Of a DNA stretch of 64,000 nt, positions 54,487 to 63,814 are shown piece by piece (within the stretch, counting starts at the first letter, position 1; the number at the start of each line of letters is the position of its first letter). The stretch spans positions 464,381 through 528,380 of the forward strand of contig JAIZOF010000001.1 in NCBI GenBank assembly GCA_020525365.1, given 5' to 3'. The notes beneath the pieces were generated by a model. That model ran no database searches. It was not told the DNA's origin and saw only the letters and a program-made list of their open reading frames with translations. The position numbers and the translations under genes were made by a program. This DNA comes from Sulfurovum sp. (GTDB taxonomy: Bacteria; Campylobacterota; Campylobacteria; Campylobacterales; Sulfurovaceae).

Positions 54487-56212
54487 GCAATCTATGCCCT
54501 TCACCAAGCTCTTTGACCTTAAGCACTTCACGTGCCTTTTTGGTCGCAGCATTATAACGATTTTCCAGTGTTGCCAGTGTTTTTCGGTGTTGCTCTTTCA
54601 GGGAAGCTTCTTCATCAAGAAGCTTTTGCTTCTGTTTTTCAATGGCTTTAAGTTCATGGTCTACCTGTCCAATCTTTTGTCGCATTTCTCGCTCTAAAGA
54701 GGTAGATCTCTCTATGAGATCATTGAGATTCTCTTTGTCCTCACCATAAACTTTTTTTGCCTCCTGTATAATGGCAGGAGGAACCCCATAGCGCTGCGCT
54801 GTCTCAAATGCATAACTCTTCCCAATACTCCCCTGCAAAAAAGTATAGGTAGGTACACGTTGCTCTTCATCATAGAGTGCGGCAACCAGTTCTACATCAT
54901 CACTACTTGCCATCAAAGAGGCCAGACGTTTATGGTGGGTTGTAACTACAAAACTGATACCACGATTTTTTAATGTCTCAAGCATCACACGAAAGAGTGA
55001 TGCCGCTTCATCCGAGTCTGTTCCAAGCTCAATTTCATCAACCCCAACAATGGCATCACTCTTGGTAAAAAGTCTAGCAAACTCCTGCATGCGCCCTGCA
55101 AAAGTGGAGATGTCATTCTTCACCGACTGCGGATCATCAATAACAGCCTCAATACTCTTGTAGTGCCCCACTTTTGTACGTGTTGCATCACACTTAAAAG
55201 GCAGTAGATACTTACTCATGTAGACTGCCGAGAGGACTGATTTAAGCAGCATAGTCTTTCCTCCGGCATTCACCCCTGTGATTAAAAAAATTGGTTTGGA
55301 CATATCGATACTAACAGGTACAGGATTCTCAATAGCAGGGTGAATAAAGTTGTGCAAGATAACTTGCTTGCCTTTGCTTGGTAGAATAAACTCATACTCC
55401 ATCATACGGGCAAAACTAACCCTTGCTTGATAATGGTCAAATCGATCGTAGGCTTTGTTGATAAATGAGAGAAAGCGCTCCCATTGATGAAATATTTCAG
55501 AAATCTGCTTGCAGTAGCGCCAAATCAGTTCCGAACGGCTACTTAAGAGTGCTGCCTCTTTCTCTTTAAGATGAGAAATATGTTGGGGGATAACATAAAA
55601 AAAGCCACCAGATGATCGCCCTACTACCGTTGCTTTAAGTGCATGATTGAACCCGCCACGCACCAAAAGAGTCTCTTCTCCACTATGAAAATGTACTTGT
55701 GTATCGACCAAATAGTCACGAAGTTTAGTAGAGTGCGTCAGACGATAAAGGGTCTCCTTGATCTCCCCCTTATTATGCTTAATAGCACGCTCTAAACTCA
55801 TTAGCTCTGTATCGCGCTCTGGGTTAATCTTCCCCTCATCGGTAAAATACCCCAATGTCTCCATGATTGCTTCAGGAATTTCTATTTCACCTATCCAGCT
55901 GCCTACTGGCTCTGGCAGACTTGACGCCTTGAGGCGGTTAAAGTAACCAATCATCACTACAAATGCATAAATCTCTTCTAGAGCCAAAACCCCCTGTTTT
56001 TTAATGAGATTGAGCTCTTTATCAAGATTGGGAATCTCTTGGGGAACAGGAAACTGAACAGACGAAAGTGCCTTGATGTAACGAAAATGTTGGTTAATAT
56101 CTCCTTCCATTGCAACCGATTTGTCTCGAGAAAGGAACTGTTTAAACTGGAAAATATAACCCTCTAAATCCAGTTTTTGTATGATTGGCTTTTCTTGGTT
56201 CCCTTGTGGCAC
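54374..56212 (-). CDS. mutS2: MutS2 ATPase, C-terminally truncated
   Basis: MutS2 acts on branched DNA or collided ribosomes. The 612 residues align with Campylobacter MutS2 from the N-terminus through Walker A (GVNAGGKTMLLKS), the NDISTFAGRM signature, Walker B (VDEIELGTD) and the following coiled coil. They stop at KVGDNILYPVYSLK, just where the linker to the Smr nuclease domain should begin. About 110-120 residues are missing. The last few codons are read from the flanking DNA. GC is higher than in neighbours (about 47% in a 60-base sample). Confidence 0.85.
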   Translation of the reverse strand: MPQGNQEKPIIQKLDLEGYIFQFKQFLSRDKSVAMEGDINQHFRYIKALSSVQFPVPQEIPNLDKELNLIKKQGVLALEEIYAFVVMIGYFNRLKASSLPEPVGSWIGEIEIPEAIMETLGYFTDEGKINPERDTELMSLERAIKHNKGEIKETLYRLTHSTKLRDYLVDTQVHFHSGEETLLVRGGFNHALKATVVGRSSGGFFYVIPQHISHLKEKEAALLSSRSELIWRYCKQISEIFHQWERFLSFINKAYDRFDHYQARVSFARMMEYEFILPSKGKQVILHNFIHPAIENPVPVSIDMSKPIFLITGVNAGGKTMLLKSVLSAVYMSKYLLPFKCDATRTKVGHYKSIEAVIDDPQSVKNDISTFAGRMQEFARLFTKSDAIVGVDEIELGTDSDEAASLFRVMLETLKNRGISFVVTTHHKRLASLMASSDDVELVAALYDEEQRVPTYTFLQGSIGKSYAFETAQRYGVPPAIIQEAKKVYGEDKENLNDLIERSTSLEREMRQKIGQVDHELKAIEKQKQKLLDEEASLKEQHRKTLATLENRYNAATKKAREVLKVKELGEGHRLLNEAHKRKQVKLEEAKLQETEPLKVGDNILYPVYSLK

Positions 56213-56735
56213 ATTTTATCCTTTCATTTTGAGAAAATGTAACTATCTATTTTAGCTATATGAAAGATAATACTTTAAATCTCGCCCCGTATCTGATAGG
56301 TGACATCTCCTGCACCAAATGCTGCTACAAGTCCTTCTGAATATTGGCGTATCACTTTGCCATCTTTAAGCACCTTAACCACACTATCCTCTCTGGTAAC
56401 AGTATCTGCCATGAGTAACTCATAGCGACTAAATGCGCCCTTAAGATCAATATCTATCGATAGTTCACCTGCTGACCATATGGGCAGAATAACCAGTTCA
56501 TCTACTCCCTCAAAACACTCAACAAAGCCATGCAGATTATCGATCGTACGAGAGTACTTGTGCGGTTGCCAAATCACACTGAGTGTATGAAAACCTTGTA
56601 GTTTTTTATAGACCTGAAGAGAGTGCATTGTTGCTTTAATCTCGGTGGGGTGATGTCCATAATCGTCTATAACTACTATCTGTTTCTGATTTTGGATAAT
56701 ATCAAAACGTTTTTTAACCCCTTTGTAGCATATCA
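54400..56735. other. GC-richer block with both edges inside genes
   Basis: The block carries mutS2 without its end and murC without its beginning, in the natural murC-mutS2 order on the minus strand. Sampled GC is 28/60 at 54481 and 29/60 at 55501, against 19/60 at 54061 and 20/60 at 57541. At the left edge it also interrupts a receiver-like gene. I see no inverted repeats, target duplication or integrase at either edge. It is either a fragment from another strain or species, or an assembly misjoin. Confidence 0.65.
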
Positions 56736-56736
56736 A
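56275..56736 (-). pseudogene. murC: MurC C-terminal fragment (UDP-MurNAc-L-alanine ligase)
   Basis: 153 codons from a TTG at 56736. YKGVKKRFDI and VVIDDYGHHPTEIKATM mark the junction to the MurC C-terminal domain, followed by WQPHKYSRTIDNLHGF, ELVILPIWSAGE and LVAAFGAGDVTYQIRGEI. Complete MurC has about 430-450 residues; the UDP-binding and ATPase domains are absent, so this cannot be functional. The frame upstream meets TAA within four codons. The break lies near 56730. Confidence 0.85.
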
Positions 56737-56786
56737 CTTATGTACTTATCCAGATATAACTACCCTACCAGATTGATGGAATATCT

Positions 56787-58484
56787 ATGAAATTAAAAGA
56801 AGAAGTTAATAGAATTATACATATTGCTTTTAAAAATGCAGGTATTGAGATAACTCCTATTTCTGTTTCTGAGGCAACTAAACCAGAATTTGGAGATTTT
56901 CAGTTTAATGGGGCAATGGCACTTGCCAAGCCATTAAAGCAAAATCCATATCAGATTGCACAATCTATTGTAAAGAATCTTGATCTTTCAGGAGCAATAA
57001 GTAAAGCAGAGATTGCGGGACCAGGATTTATTAATTTATGGTTGAATGATGAGTGGATTGCAAGTGAGTGTGAAAAAGTTGACAAAGATAAGCGTTTAGG
57101 AGTGAATAGACGAGAGATTCCTATTAAAGTGGTAGTAGACTATTCTGGTCCAAATATGGCAAAGCAGATGCATGTGGGACACTTACGCTCAACCATCATT
57201 GGAGATACACTTTCTAATTTACTGGACTTCCTTGGCGATGAAGTGATACGCCAAAACCATATTGGTGACTGGGGAACACAATTTGGAATGCTGATTGCTT
57301 ATCTTGAAGAGACAGGCGAGGATGGTGATGGAACCCTGAGGGATTTGGAACAGTTTTACAAGGATGCTAAAACACGTTTTGATACTGATATTGAATTTGC
57401 TAATAAATCACGTAAATATGTAGTAAAGATACAAAGTGGTGACACGCATTGCCTGACACTTTGGAAAAAGTTTATTGATATCTCTCTTGGACACTGTGAA
57501 GAGGTATATAAAAAACTTGATATTAATTTAACTCGAGATAATGTACGGGCAGAAAGTTTTTATAATGAATTGCTAGCAATAGTAGTAGCCAATCTTGATA
57601 AATCTGGTCTACTTAGAGAGAGTGATGGTGCGCAATGTGTTTTTCTCAAAGAAGATGAGGTTCCAGTTATTGTGCAAAAACGTGATGGTGGCTATCTTTA
57701 TGCTACAACAGATCTTGCAGCACTCTATTATCGTGCCAATACACTTGGTGCTATGCGTATTAGTTATGTAGTTGATGCTCGTCAAAGTGAGCATTTCAAA
57801 CAGATATTTCGTGTGGCAAAAGAGGCAGGGTTTGTGCCTGAAGGTATTAGGTTAGAGCATATTGCGTTTGGTACCATGATGGATAAAAGCGGTAAGCCAT
57901 TTAAAACACGTGATGGTGGTACGATTAAACTGATTGACCTGCTTGATGAAGCAGTAGTGCGGGCAAAAGAAGCTATTACAGCTAAAGATACTTATAGTCA
58001 AGAGGAGCTTGAACATACAGCAAAGATTATTGGTATTGGAGCAGTCAAGTATGCTGACTTGGCAATCAATCGTGAGTCAAACTATATTTTTAATTGGGAC
58101 AAAATGCTCTCTTTTGAGGGGAACACCTCTCTCTATATGCAGTATGCCTATGCCCGTATTCAGAGTATTTTTCGAAAATATGGACAAAAGCCAAAAGGAA
58201 AGATTATTATAACGGATATACTTGAGCATCGTTTAGCAGTTATGTTGTTACATTTTGAAGATATACTTTTAAGGGCAGCAGAAGATACTGCTCCTAGCCA
58301 GATTACAACATACTTATATGAGCTTGTAACACTTTTTATGCGTTTTTATGAACATAATCCTATACTTAAAGAGGGGATCAAAGAAGACATAAAGCAATCA
58401 CGGCTTCTGTTGGCAGGATTGACTGCCAAGACTATTAAGCAGGGTCTAGATATTTTGGGTATACAAGTTGTTGATAAGCTGTAG
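56787..58484 (+). CDS. argS: Arginyl-tRNA synthetase
   Basis: Class I synthetase of 565 residues. N-terminal Arg-tRNA D-loop domain, HVGHLRSTIIGDTL (HIGH), GDWGTQFGMLI, the KMSK-equivalent MDKSGKPFKTRDGG, and the DALR-type anticodon-binding C-terminus. Gene intact; the right edge of the GC-rich block ends about 50 bases before its ATG. tRNA-Arg(GCG) lies on the other side of that block. Confidence 0.96.
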   Translation: MKLKEEVNRIIHIAFKNAGIEITPISVSEATKPEFGDFQFNGAMALAKPLKQNPYQIAQSIVKNLDLSGAISKAEIAGPGFINLWLNDEWIASECEKVDKDKRLGVNRREIPIKVVVDYSGPNMAKQMHVGHLRSTIIGDTLSNLLDFLGDEVIRQNHIGDWGTQFGMLIAYLEETGEDGDGTLRDLEQFYKDAKTRFDTDIEFANKSRKYVVKIQSGDTHCLTLWKKFIDISLGHCEEVYKKLDINLTRDNVRAESFYNELLAIVVANLDKSGLLRESDGAQCVFLKEDEVPVIVQKRDGGYLYATTDLAALYYRANTLGAMRISYVVDARQSEHFKQIFRVAKEAGFVPEGIRLEHIAFGTMMDKSGKPFKTRDGGTIKLIDLLDEAVVRAKEAITAKDTYSQEELEHTAKIIGIGAVKYADLAINRESNYIFNWDKMLSFEGNTSLYMQYAYARIQSIFRKYGQKPKGKIIITDILEHRLAVMLLHFEDILLRAAEDTAPSQITTYLYELVTLFMRFYEHNPILKEGIKEDIKQSRLLLAGLTAKTIKQGLDILGIQVVDKL

Positions 58485-58498
58485 TATTGATTAAGATA

Positions 58499-58846
58499 TC
58501 AGCCCTCTTTTCTCTTCTTCTGATTCTCTATTAACTCACCTAAAAACTGCTCTAGGTTATAACGTTGACGGTATTCAGGTGTCATAATGTGTATCAATAT
58601 ATCTCCAAGATCGGCAACAATCCACTCATCACTTATATCCGCATGTATAAATATTTCTCCTTTAGGCTTAAGTATATCTTTAAGTTGATCAAAAAGTGCC
58701 CGAGTATGTTTAAGATTGAGTGAGTTTGCAATAACCACACGGTCTGTAATATAATCTGCATCATCAAGGTTGAAGACTTCTATCTCTTCAGCTTTCTTTT
58801 CATCAAGTATCTTTATAATATTGTCAATTCTTTCTTCAGTTATCAT
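58499..58846 (-). CDS. rsfS: Ribosomal silencing factor RsfS
   Basis: Binds L14 and blocks subunit joining. The 115-residue protein has the RsfS core: ILDEKKAEEIEVFNLDDADYI in pieces, RVVIANSLNLKHTRALFDQL, ADISDEWIVADLGDILIHIMTPEYRQRYNLE in pieces. It overlaps the end of nadD by 11 bases, the usual pairing. Confidence 0.95.
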   Translation of the reverse strand: MITEERIDNIIKILDEKKAEEIEVFNLDDADYITDRVVIANSLNLKHTRALFDQLKDILKPKGEIFIHADISDEWIVADLGDILIHIMTPEYRQRYNLEQFLGELIENQKKRKEG

Positions 58847-59411
58847 TTAAGCTTTGTCCTTTTAAAATATATTTTACTGAGCTAACAATTTTCTTATCGA
58901 TATATTCTGTCTGTCCACTCTTTTTAATTTGTGAAGAGCTTATAGGCATATTAAGTGTTAGTAGTTTCCAAGAATTAAGCATTTGTGTTATTAGTGAAAA
59001 ACCAGGACGTGTAACAACTACCCAAGTAATCTCTTTATTGAGCCAATTAAAATTATACCACTGTGTCACTGTCGATAGGTTATCGGAGCCAATAATAAGA
59101 TATTGGACATTATAGTACTTTTGAAAATATTTGATACTCTCTACTGTTTTAACACTTCTGTTTTGTTTTATTTCATAGTCACTAACTATTACTTTTGGAG
59201 TATTGCTAAAGAGATCTTTGCACCATTTGAAGCGCTGTGAGGCACCCGAAAGAGATGAGGATTTAAATGGGTTTAAATAGGTAGGTAGTATAATCAGTTT
59301 ATCAATATTAAGGTGCTTGAGTACCTCTATGACAATTTGCTGGTGTCCTTGGTGGGGTGGGTCAAAACTTCCTCCAAATACGGCAACTGTGAGTCTGGTG
59401 TTATTAACCAA
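58836..59411 (-). CDS. nadD: Nicotinate-nucleotide adenylyltransferase
   Basis: Converts nicotinate mononucleotide to deamido-NAD. The 191-residue protein has AVFGGSFDPPHQGHQQI (HxGH) and the C-terminal MPISSSQIKK. The start is TTG at 59411 with GAGG about nine bases upstream. It diverges from the gap operon. Confidence 0.93.
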   Translation of the reverse strand: MVNNTRLTVAVFGGSFDPPHQGHQQIVIEVLKHLNIDKLIILPTYLNPFKSSSLSGASQRFKWCKDLFSNTPKVIVSDYEIKQNRSVKTVESIKYFQKYYNVQYLIIGSDNLSTVTQWYNFNWLNKEITWVVVTRPGFSLITQMLNSWKLLTLNMPISSSQIKKSGQTEYIDKKIVSSVKYILKGQSLNDN

Positions 59412-59534
59412 ATGCTAACCTCATTTACTGTAAAATTACGCACTTTTCGGTGTGGACAGAACTCTTTTTATGGAGCTGTATTAAATAGCTATATTTTAGC
59501 ATATCTCACCACAAGAGTTATTGAAGGGATTATG

Positions 59535-60530
59535 ATGGCGGTAAAGGTAGCAATAAATGGACTAGGTCGTATTGGTAGGTGTGTAGCACGTATTATTGCA
59601 GATAGAGATGATATTGAACTCGTTGCGGTCAATGCCAGTGGTAGTGAGGAGATGATCGAATATAATCTCAAGTATGATTCTGTACATGGTGCGTATAAGA
59701 GCATAAAGGTTATAGGGGGGTATTTATGTATTGGTAATGATAAGGCAAAGATACTCTCTGAACGCAATCCTGTCAAACTCAATTTTGCTGACTTTGGTGC
59801 TGAGCTTGTACTAGAGTGTACCGGAGCATTTTTGACACAAGAGAGTGTACAGCCTTATCTCGAGAATGGTATTAAAAAAGTAGTTTTCTCTGCACCAGCC
59901 AAGGATGATACACCCACATTTGTTATTGGAGCCAATGCTGATAGCTATGCTGGAGAATCTATTGTTTCCAATGCCTCTTGTACGACCAATGGTCTAGCCC
60001 CTATAGTAAAAGTACTTGATAATGCATTTGGTATTGAGCATGGACTTATGACAACAATTCACTCCTATACCTCTTCTCAGCCTATTCTTGACGGAAAACA
60101 CAAGAAAGACCCACGTAAAGGAAGATCTGGAGCGACCAACCTTGTGCCCACAACAACTGGTGCAGCAAAAGCAATTTCTAAAGTGTTACCATCTTTAAAA
60201 GGCAAACTGAACGGGCAAGCAATCCGTGTTCCGACACCAGATGTCTCATTGGTTGATTTGACAGTAGAGTTAAAGCAGTCTGTTACCAAAGAGGTTGTAC
60301 AGACAGCCTTTAAAATAGCAAGTGAAGGTTCGCACAAGGGAATACTTGGCATTGATGAGTCATACCGTGTTTCTCAGGATTTTGTAGGAGAAGAGCTCAG
60401 TACAGTTGTTGCACTTGATACCATTCAAGTGATTGGCGAGAAAATGGTTAAAGTACTTTCATGGTATGACAATGAGTGGGGTTACTCATGTCGTCTGGTT
60501 GATATGGCTGTATTAATTAGTAAAAAGTAG
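59535..60530 (+). CDS. gapA: Glyceraldehyde-3-phosphate dehydrogenase
   Basis: Glycolytic/gluconeogenic enzyme of 331 residues. Rossmann AINGLGRIGRCVAR, catalytic SNASCTTNGLAPIV (Cys), HSYTSSQPILDG and SWYDNEWGYSCR. The frame stays open 74 codons upstream, but ATG 59535 (or 59532 one codon before) follows GAAGGGA and matches family length. It heads a gap-pgk-tpiA operon. Confidence 0.96.
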   Translation: MAVKVAINGLGRIGRCVARIIADRDDIELVAVNASGSEEMIEYNLKYDSVHGAYKSIKVIGGYLCIGNDKAKILSERNPVKLNFADFGAELVLECTGAFLTQESVQPYLENGIKKVVFSAPAKDDTPTFVIGANADSYAGESIVSNASCTTNGLAPIVKVLDNAFGIEHGLMTTIHSYTSSQPILDGKHKKDPRKGRSGATNLVPTTTGAAKAISKVLPSLKGKLNGQAIRVPTPDVSLVDLTVELKQSVTKEVVQTAFKIASEGSHKGILGIDESYRVSQDFVGEELSTVVALDTIQVIGEKMVKVLSWYDNEWGYSCRLVDMAVLISKK

Positions 60531-60545
60531 AGAATAATAAAATAG

Positions 60546-61742
60546 ATGAAAACAATTAAAGATATTAATATTGATGGCAAACGTGTATTTATCCGATGTG
60601 ATTTCAATGTCCCCAAGGATGAGTTTGGAAATATTACTGATGATAGGCGTATTAGGGCAGCACTTCAGACAATACGTTATTGTATTGATAGGGATTGTAA
60701 GATTATTCTTGCGTCACATTATGAGCGTCCAGAACCAAAAAAGTATGAAGAAAAATACTCCCTTAAGCCTATTGCAAAGAGATTGCATACCCTATTGAAG
60801 ATTAAGAATGAGCTTTATATGGCAGAGGATGTTGTGGGTCCCGATGCTAAAGCAAAAATAGCAAAGCTTGAAGCAGGTGATATTTTATTGTTAGAGAATC
60901 TCCGCTATGAAGTAGAGGAGACTAAAAATGGTGAAATATTTGCTAAAAAACTTGCTTCGTTTGCCGATGTATATATTAATGATGCATTTGGTGCCTGCCA
61001 TAGAAAACATGCTTCTATTCATGCTATCGCCAAGTTTTTTGACAAGAACCATAAGGCAGCAGGTTTTTTGATGAGCAAGGAGGTGAACTTTTTCTCAAAA
61101 GTACTTGAAAACCCTGTACGTCCTTTTGTGGCTGTAGTGGGAGGCTCAAAGGTCTCTGGAAAGCTGGAAGCATTAAATAAACTACTTGATAAGGTAGATA
61201 AAGTAATTATTGGTGGAGGAATGGCATTTACTTTCTTAAAGGCAAAAGGGTACGAGATAGGACAATCACTTGTTGAAGATAATTTACTCAATGAGGCAAC
61301 TAAAATTATGGAGAAGGCACATGAGCAAGGGACAAAATTCTATTTGCCTGTTGATTTTGTGGTTGCTCCAGAATTCTCTGAGAATACAGCAGTTAAATAT
61401 CTGCCTTCACAGGAGATACCTTCAGGCTGGATGGGACTTGATACTGGTCCAGCATCTTCAAGGCTTTTTAGGGAAGTACTCAATGATGCACAGACAATTA
61501 TTTGGAATGGACCAATGGGCGTCTATGAGATGGATAAATTTTCTAAAGGAAGTATTATGATGTCTCACCATATTGCTGAAACACATGCAACAACTATTGT
61601 TGGTGGTGGTGATACGGCAGATGTAGCGCAACGTGCTGGTGATGTTGATGAGATGACATTTGTTAGTACTGGGGGTGGTGCAAGTTTAAAGTTGATCGAA
61701 GGCGAGGAGCTTCCAGGGTTGATAGCCTTGGGAATAGATTAG
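60546..61742 (+). CDS. pgk: Phosphoglycerate kinase
   Basis: 398 residues. [37 protein letters not shown] (GR/SHLGRP equivalent is SHYERP), [16 protein letters not shown], and the C-terminal [10 protein letters not shown] and [13 protein letters not shown] loops. Standard length; 15 bases after gap. Confidence 0.96.
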   Translation: MKTIKDINIDGKRVFIRCDFNVPKDEFGNITDDRRIRAALQTIRYCIDRDCKIILASHYERPEPKKYEEKYSLKPIAKRLHTLLKIKNELYMAEDVVGPDAKAKIAKLEAGDILLLENLRYEVEETKNGEIFAKKLASFADVYINDAFGACHRKHASIHAIAKFFDKNHKAAGFLMSKEVNFFSKVLENPVRPFVAVVGGSKVSGKLEALNKLLDKVDKVIIGGGMAFTFLKAKGYEIGQSLVEDNLLNEATKIMEKAHEQGTKFYLPVDFVVAPEFSENTAVKYLPSQEIPSGWMGLDTGPASSRLFREVLNDAQTIIWNGPMGVYEMDKFSKGSIMMSHHIAETHATTIVGGGDTADVAQRAGDVDEMTFVSTGGGASLKLIEGEELPGLIALGID

Positions 61743-61743
61743 T

Positions 61744-62433
61744 ATGATTTTTGCTGCAAACTTTAAAACATACCATACACGACAAAGTACTCAAAACTAT
61801 CTTCAATCTCTTGCCCTAAAGCTGGTAAATAAAAAAGTAGAAGATCGTATTTTCATCTTCCCCCCTACGACAGCATTGGATAAGTATGAGGGAGACTTCA
61901 CTATTGGAGTACAGAATGCTTACCCAACACGAAATGGTGCTTTTACTGGAGAGATAGGTCTTGAACAGCTTGAAGAGTTTGATATCAGAACTATTCTTAT
62001 TGGACACAGTGAGCGACGTGAGTATATGCTTGAAAACCAGAAGAGAGTGGCTGAAAAATATCACTTCTTTATGGAGCAGGGTTTTGAAATTATCTACTGT
62101 ATTGGCGAACCTCTCGAGGTACGTGAGTTAGGCGAAGAGGCTGTAACAAAGTATCTGCTTGCACAATTTGAAGGAATTGACCTCTCCTATAAAAAGACTA
62201 TTGTCGCCTATGAGCCAATTTGGGCAATTGGTACAGGTCGTTCAGCTACAACAGAAGAGATTGCTTCTACCCATGCAATACTTAAAACTAATATGAATAG
62301 GCCACTGCTTTATGGTGGTTCCGTAAAGCCTTCCAACATTAAAGAGATTATTACACTAGAGGGTGTAGATGGTGTTTTGGTAGGGAGTGCATCACTAGAT
62401 ACAAAAAGCTTTTCTGAAATCATTTTTTCCTAG
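61744..62433 (+). CDS. tpiA: Triosephosphate isomerase
   Basis: 229 residues, slightly short as in other Campylobacterota. FAANFKTYHT (catalytic Lys; the usual GNWKMN is AANFKT), IGHSERREYM, AYEPIWAIGTG (catalytic Glu) and LYGGSVKPSN. It starts one base after the pgk stop and converges on nusA; the 57 bases between hold a small AT-rich palindrome (AATAAA/TTTATT) only. Confidence 0.95.
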   Translation: MIFAANFKTYHTRQSTQNYLQSLALKLVNKKVEDRIFIFPPTTALDKYEGDFTIGVQNAYPTRNGAFTGEIGLEQLEEFDIRTILIGHSERREYMLENQKRVAEKYHFFMEQGFEIIYCIGEPLEVRELGEEAVTKYLLAQFEGIDLSYKKTIVAYEPIWAIGTGRSATTEEIASTHAILKTNMNRPLLYGGSVKPSNIKEIITLEGVDGVLVGSASLDTKSFSEIIFS

Positions 62434-62490
62434 TAATAAACAGGAATAAAGCTTTTATTTAGAGTGTATCTAAAACTATTTTATCTACAA

Positions 62491-63624
62491 TTACCTAAAG
62501 AGATTCTCTAGTGCAGAAGTATCTGTTGTTTTGGTTGTCTCTGGTGTATCAGATGAACTATCTGCTTGTCTTTCTGTAACCCCTTCTATCTCATTGAGTT
62601 GAATATCATAACCTGTTAACATAGAGGCTAGACGGATATTGATACCACTTTTCCCAATTGCTTTAGCTTTTTGATCTCCAGTAATATCGATAATGGCTTT
62701 TTTCTCTTCTTGATCTATTTTGACACTTTGTGTAATTGCAGGAGAAAGTGCTCTTGTAATGAAAATTTCGGGAATTGGTGAGTATTCAATACAGTCAATA
62801 TTTTCACCATTAAGTTCTGCACTGACAGCATTGATACGCACACCTTTCACTCCAACAGCTGCACCAATGGGATCAATGTTCATTTGATCTGTTTTAAGTG
62901 TAATTTTTGCTCTCTCACCAGGAATACGTGCTGCGGCAACAATCTCAACTGCACCATCAGAAATTTCTGGTACTTCGCTTGCCATTAATGCTTCAAGAAA
63001 CTTTGGTGATGTGCGTGTCAATTCAAGAAAGAGACCATATTGTGGATCGACACTGACATACCGTAGTAGCGTTCTGATGGTATCTCCCCGCTTAAAACTC
63101 TCCCCTTTAATACGATTTCTTCGAGTTAGGATCCCCTTGAGTTCACCAATTTCTATATGCGTATTGTCATCAGTATCAATACGATTAACAGTTCCAAGCA
63201 TGACTGTTCCAACCTTTTCTCTGTACTTCTCAAAAAGGTCTTGTTCAACTCGCCGTTGAACATGATATTCAAGCTCTTTAAAGAGATTTGCTGATGCAGT
63301 ACGACCATGATCTTCAAGTATGAACTCTTCCTTGAGTTGATCACCAACCTCAATGGAATTATCAAACCCTTTGGCTTCACTCAAAGAGATATATGCATCA
63401 GGCTCCTCTTCAAGTTTTTCATCATTATCTAGAACAACAGTGATAACCTTGTTTATATTATATGTCTTAATATCATTATCAATTATAATTTCAAATGCAC
63501 TTGAAGGGGTTGTTAATTTTTTTGCTGTATTTATAAGAGCATCTTTAAATGCTTCGAGTGTATTCTCTCTGGAGATATTTTTTTCATGTGCAATTGCTTC
63601 GATAATATCTAATATTTTTTCCAT
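62491..63624 (-). CDS. nusA: Transcription termination/antitermination factor NusA
   Basis: 377 residues: N-terminal RNA polymerase-binding domain, S1 domain (VGTVMLGTVNRIDTD...IGELKGILTRRNRI), KH1 and KH2 (GVKGVRINAVSAELNGENID, AIGKSGINIRLASMLTGYDI). It lacks the C-terminal acidic repeats of enteric NusA and ends in a Thr/Ser-rich tail, as expected here. Confidence 0.95.
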   Translation of the reverse strand: MEKILDIIEAIAHEKNISRENTLEAFKDALINTAKKLTTPSSAFEIIIDNDIKTYNINKVITVVLDNDEKLEEEPDAYISLSEAKGFDNSIEVGDQLKEEFILEDHGRTASANLFKELEYHVQRRVEQDLFEKYREKVGTVMLGTVNRIDTDDNTHIEIGELKGILTRRNRIKGESFKRGDTIRTLLRYVSVDPQYGLFLELTRTSPKFLEALMASEVPEISDGAVEIVAAARIPGERAKITLKTDQMNIDPIGAAVGVKGVRINAVSAELNGENIDCIEYSPIPEIFITRALSPAITQSVKIDQEEKKAIIDITGDQKAKAIGKSGINIRLASMLTGYDIQLNEIEGVTERQADSSSDTPETTKTTDTSALENLFR

Positions 63625-63754
63625 ATGTAGTTTCCTTACTATTAAAATGAATTTACCGCTACAAGAGGTAACATAACAGTGTTAAGAACGTCTAGGAGGG
63701 CTTGTTTTTTGAAGTGGAAGATTATATCTAATCAAACCTTTACTGAAAATGAAG

Positions 63755-63760
63755 TATAAT
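63755..63760 (+). promoter_or_regulatory. -10 box for the HP0268-family gene
   Basis: Exact TATAAT preceded by AATGAAG, 55 bases before the ATG at 63815; an AAAGGAAGAAGAG ribosome site follows. It lies in the divergent interval between nusA and this gene. Confidence 0.5.
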
Positions 63761-63814
63761 CAAACCAACTAGTAAGAGTACCCAAGACAGTGGGCAAATT
63801 CAAAGGAAGAAGAG

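Noticed and set aside
59313-59534. 74-codon N-terminal extension of GAPDH
   Set aside because: It overlaps nadD antisense and precedes a good ribosome site at the ATG that gives normal family length.
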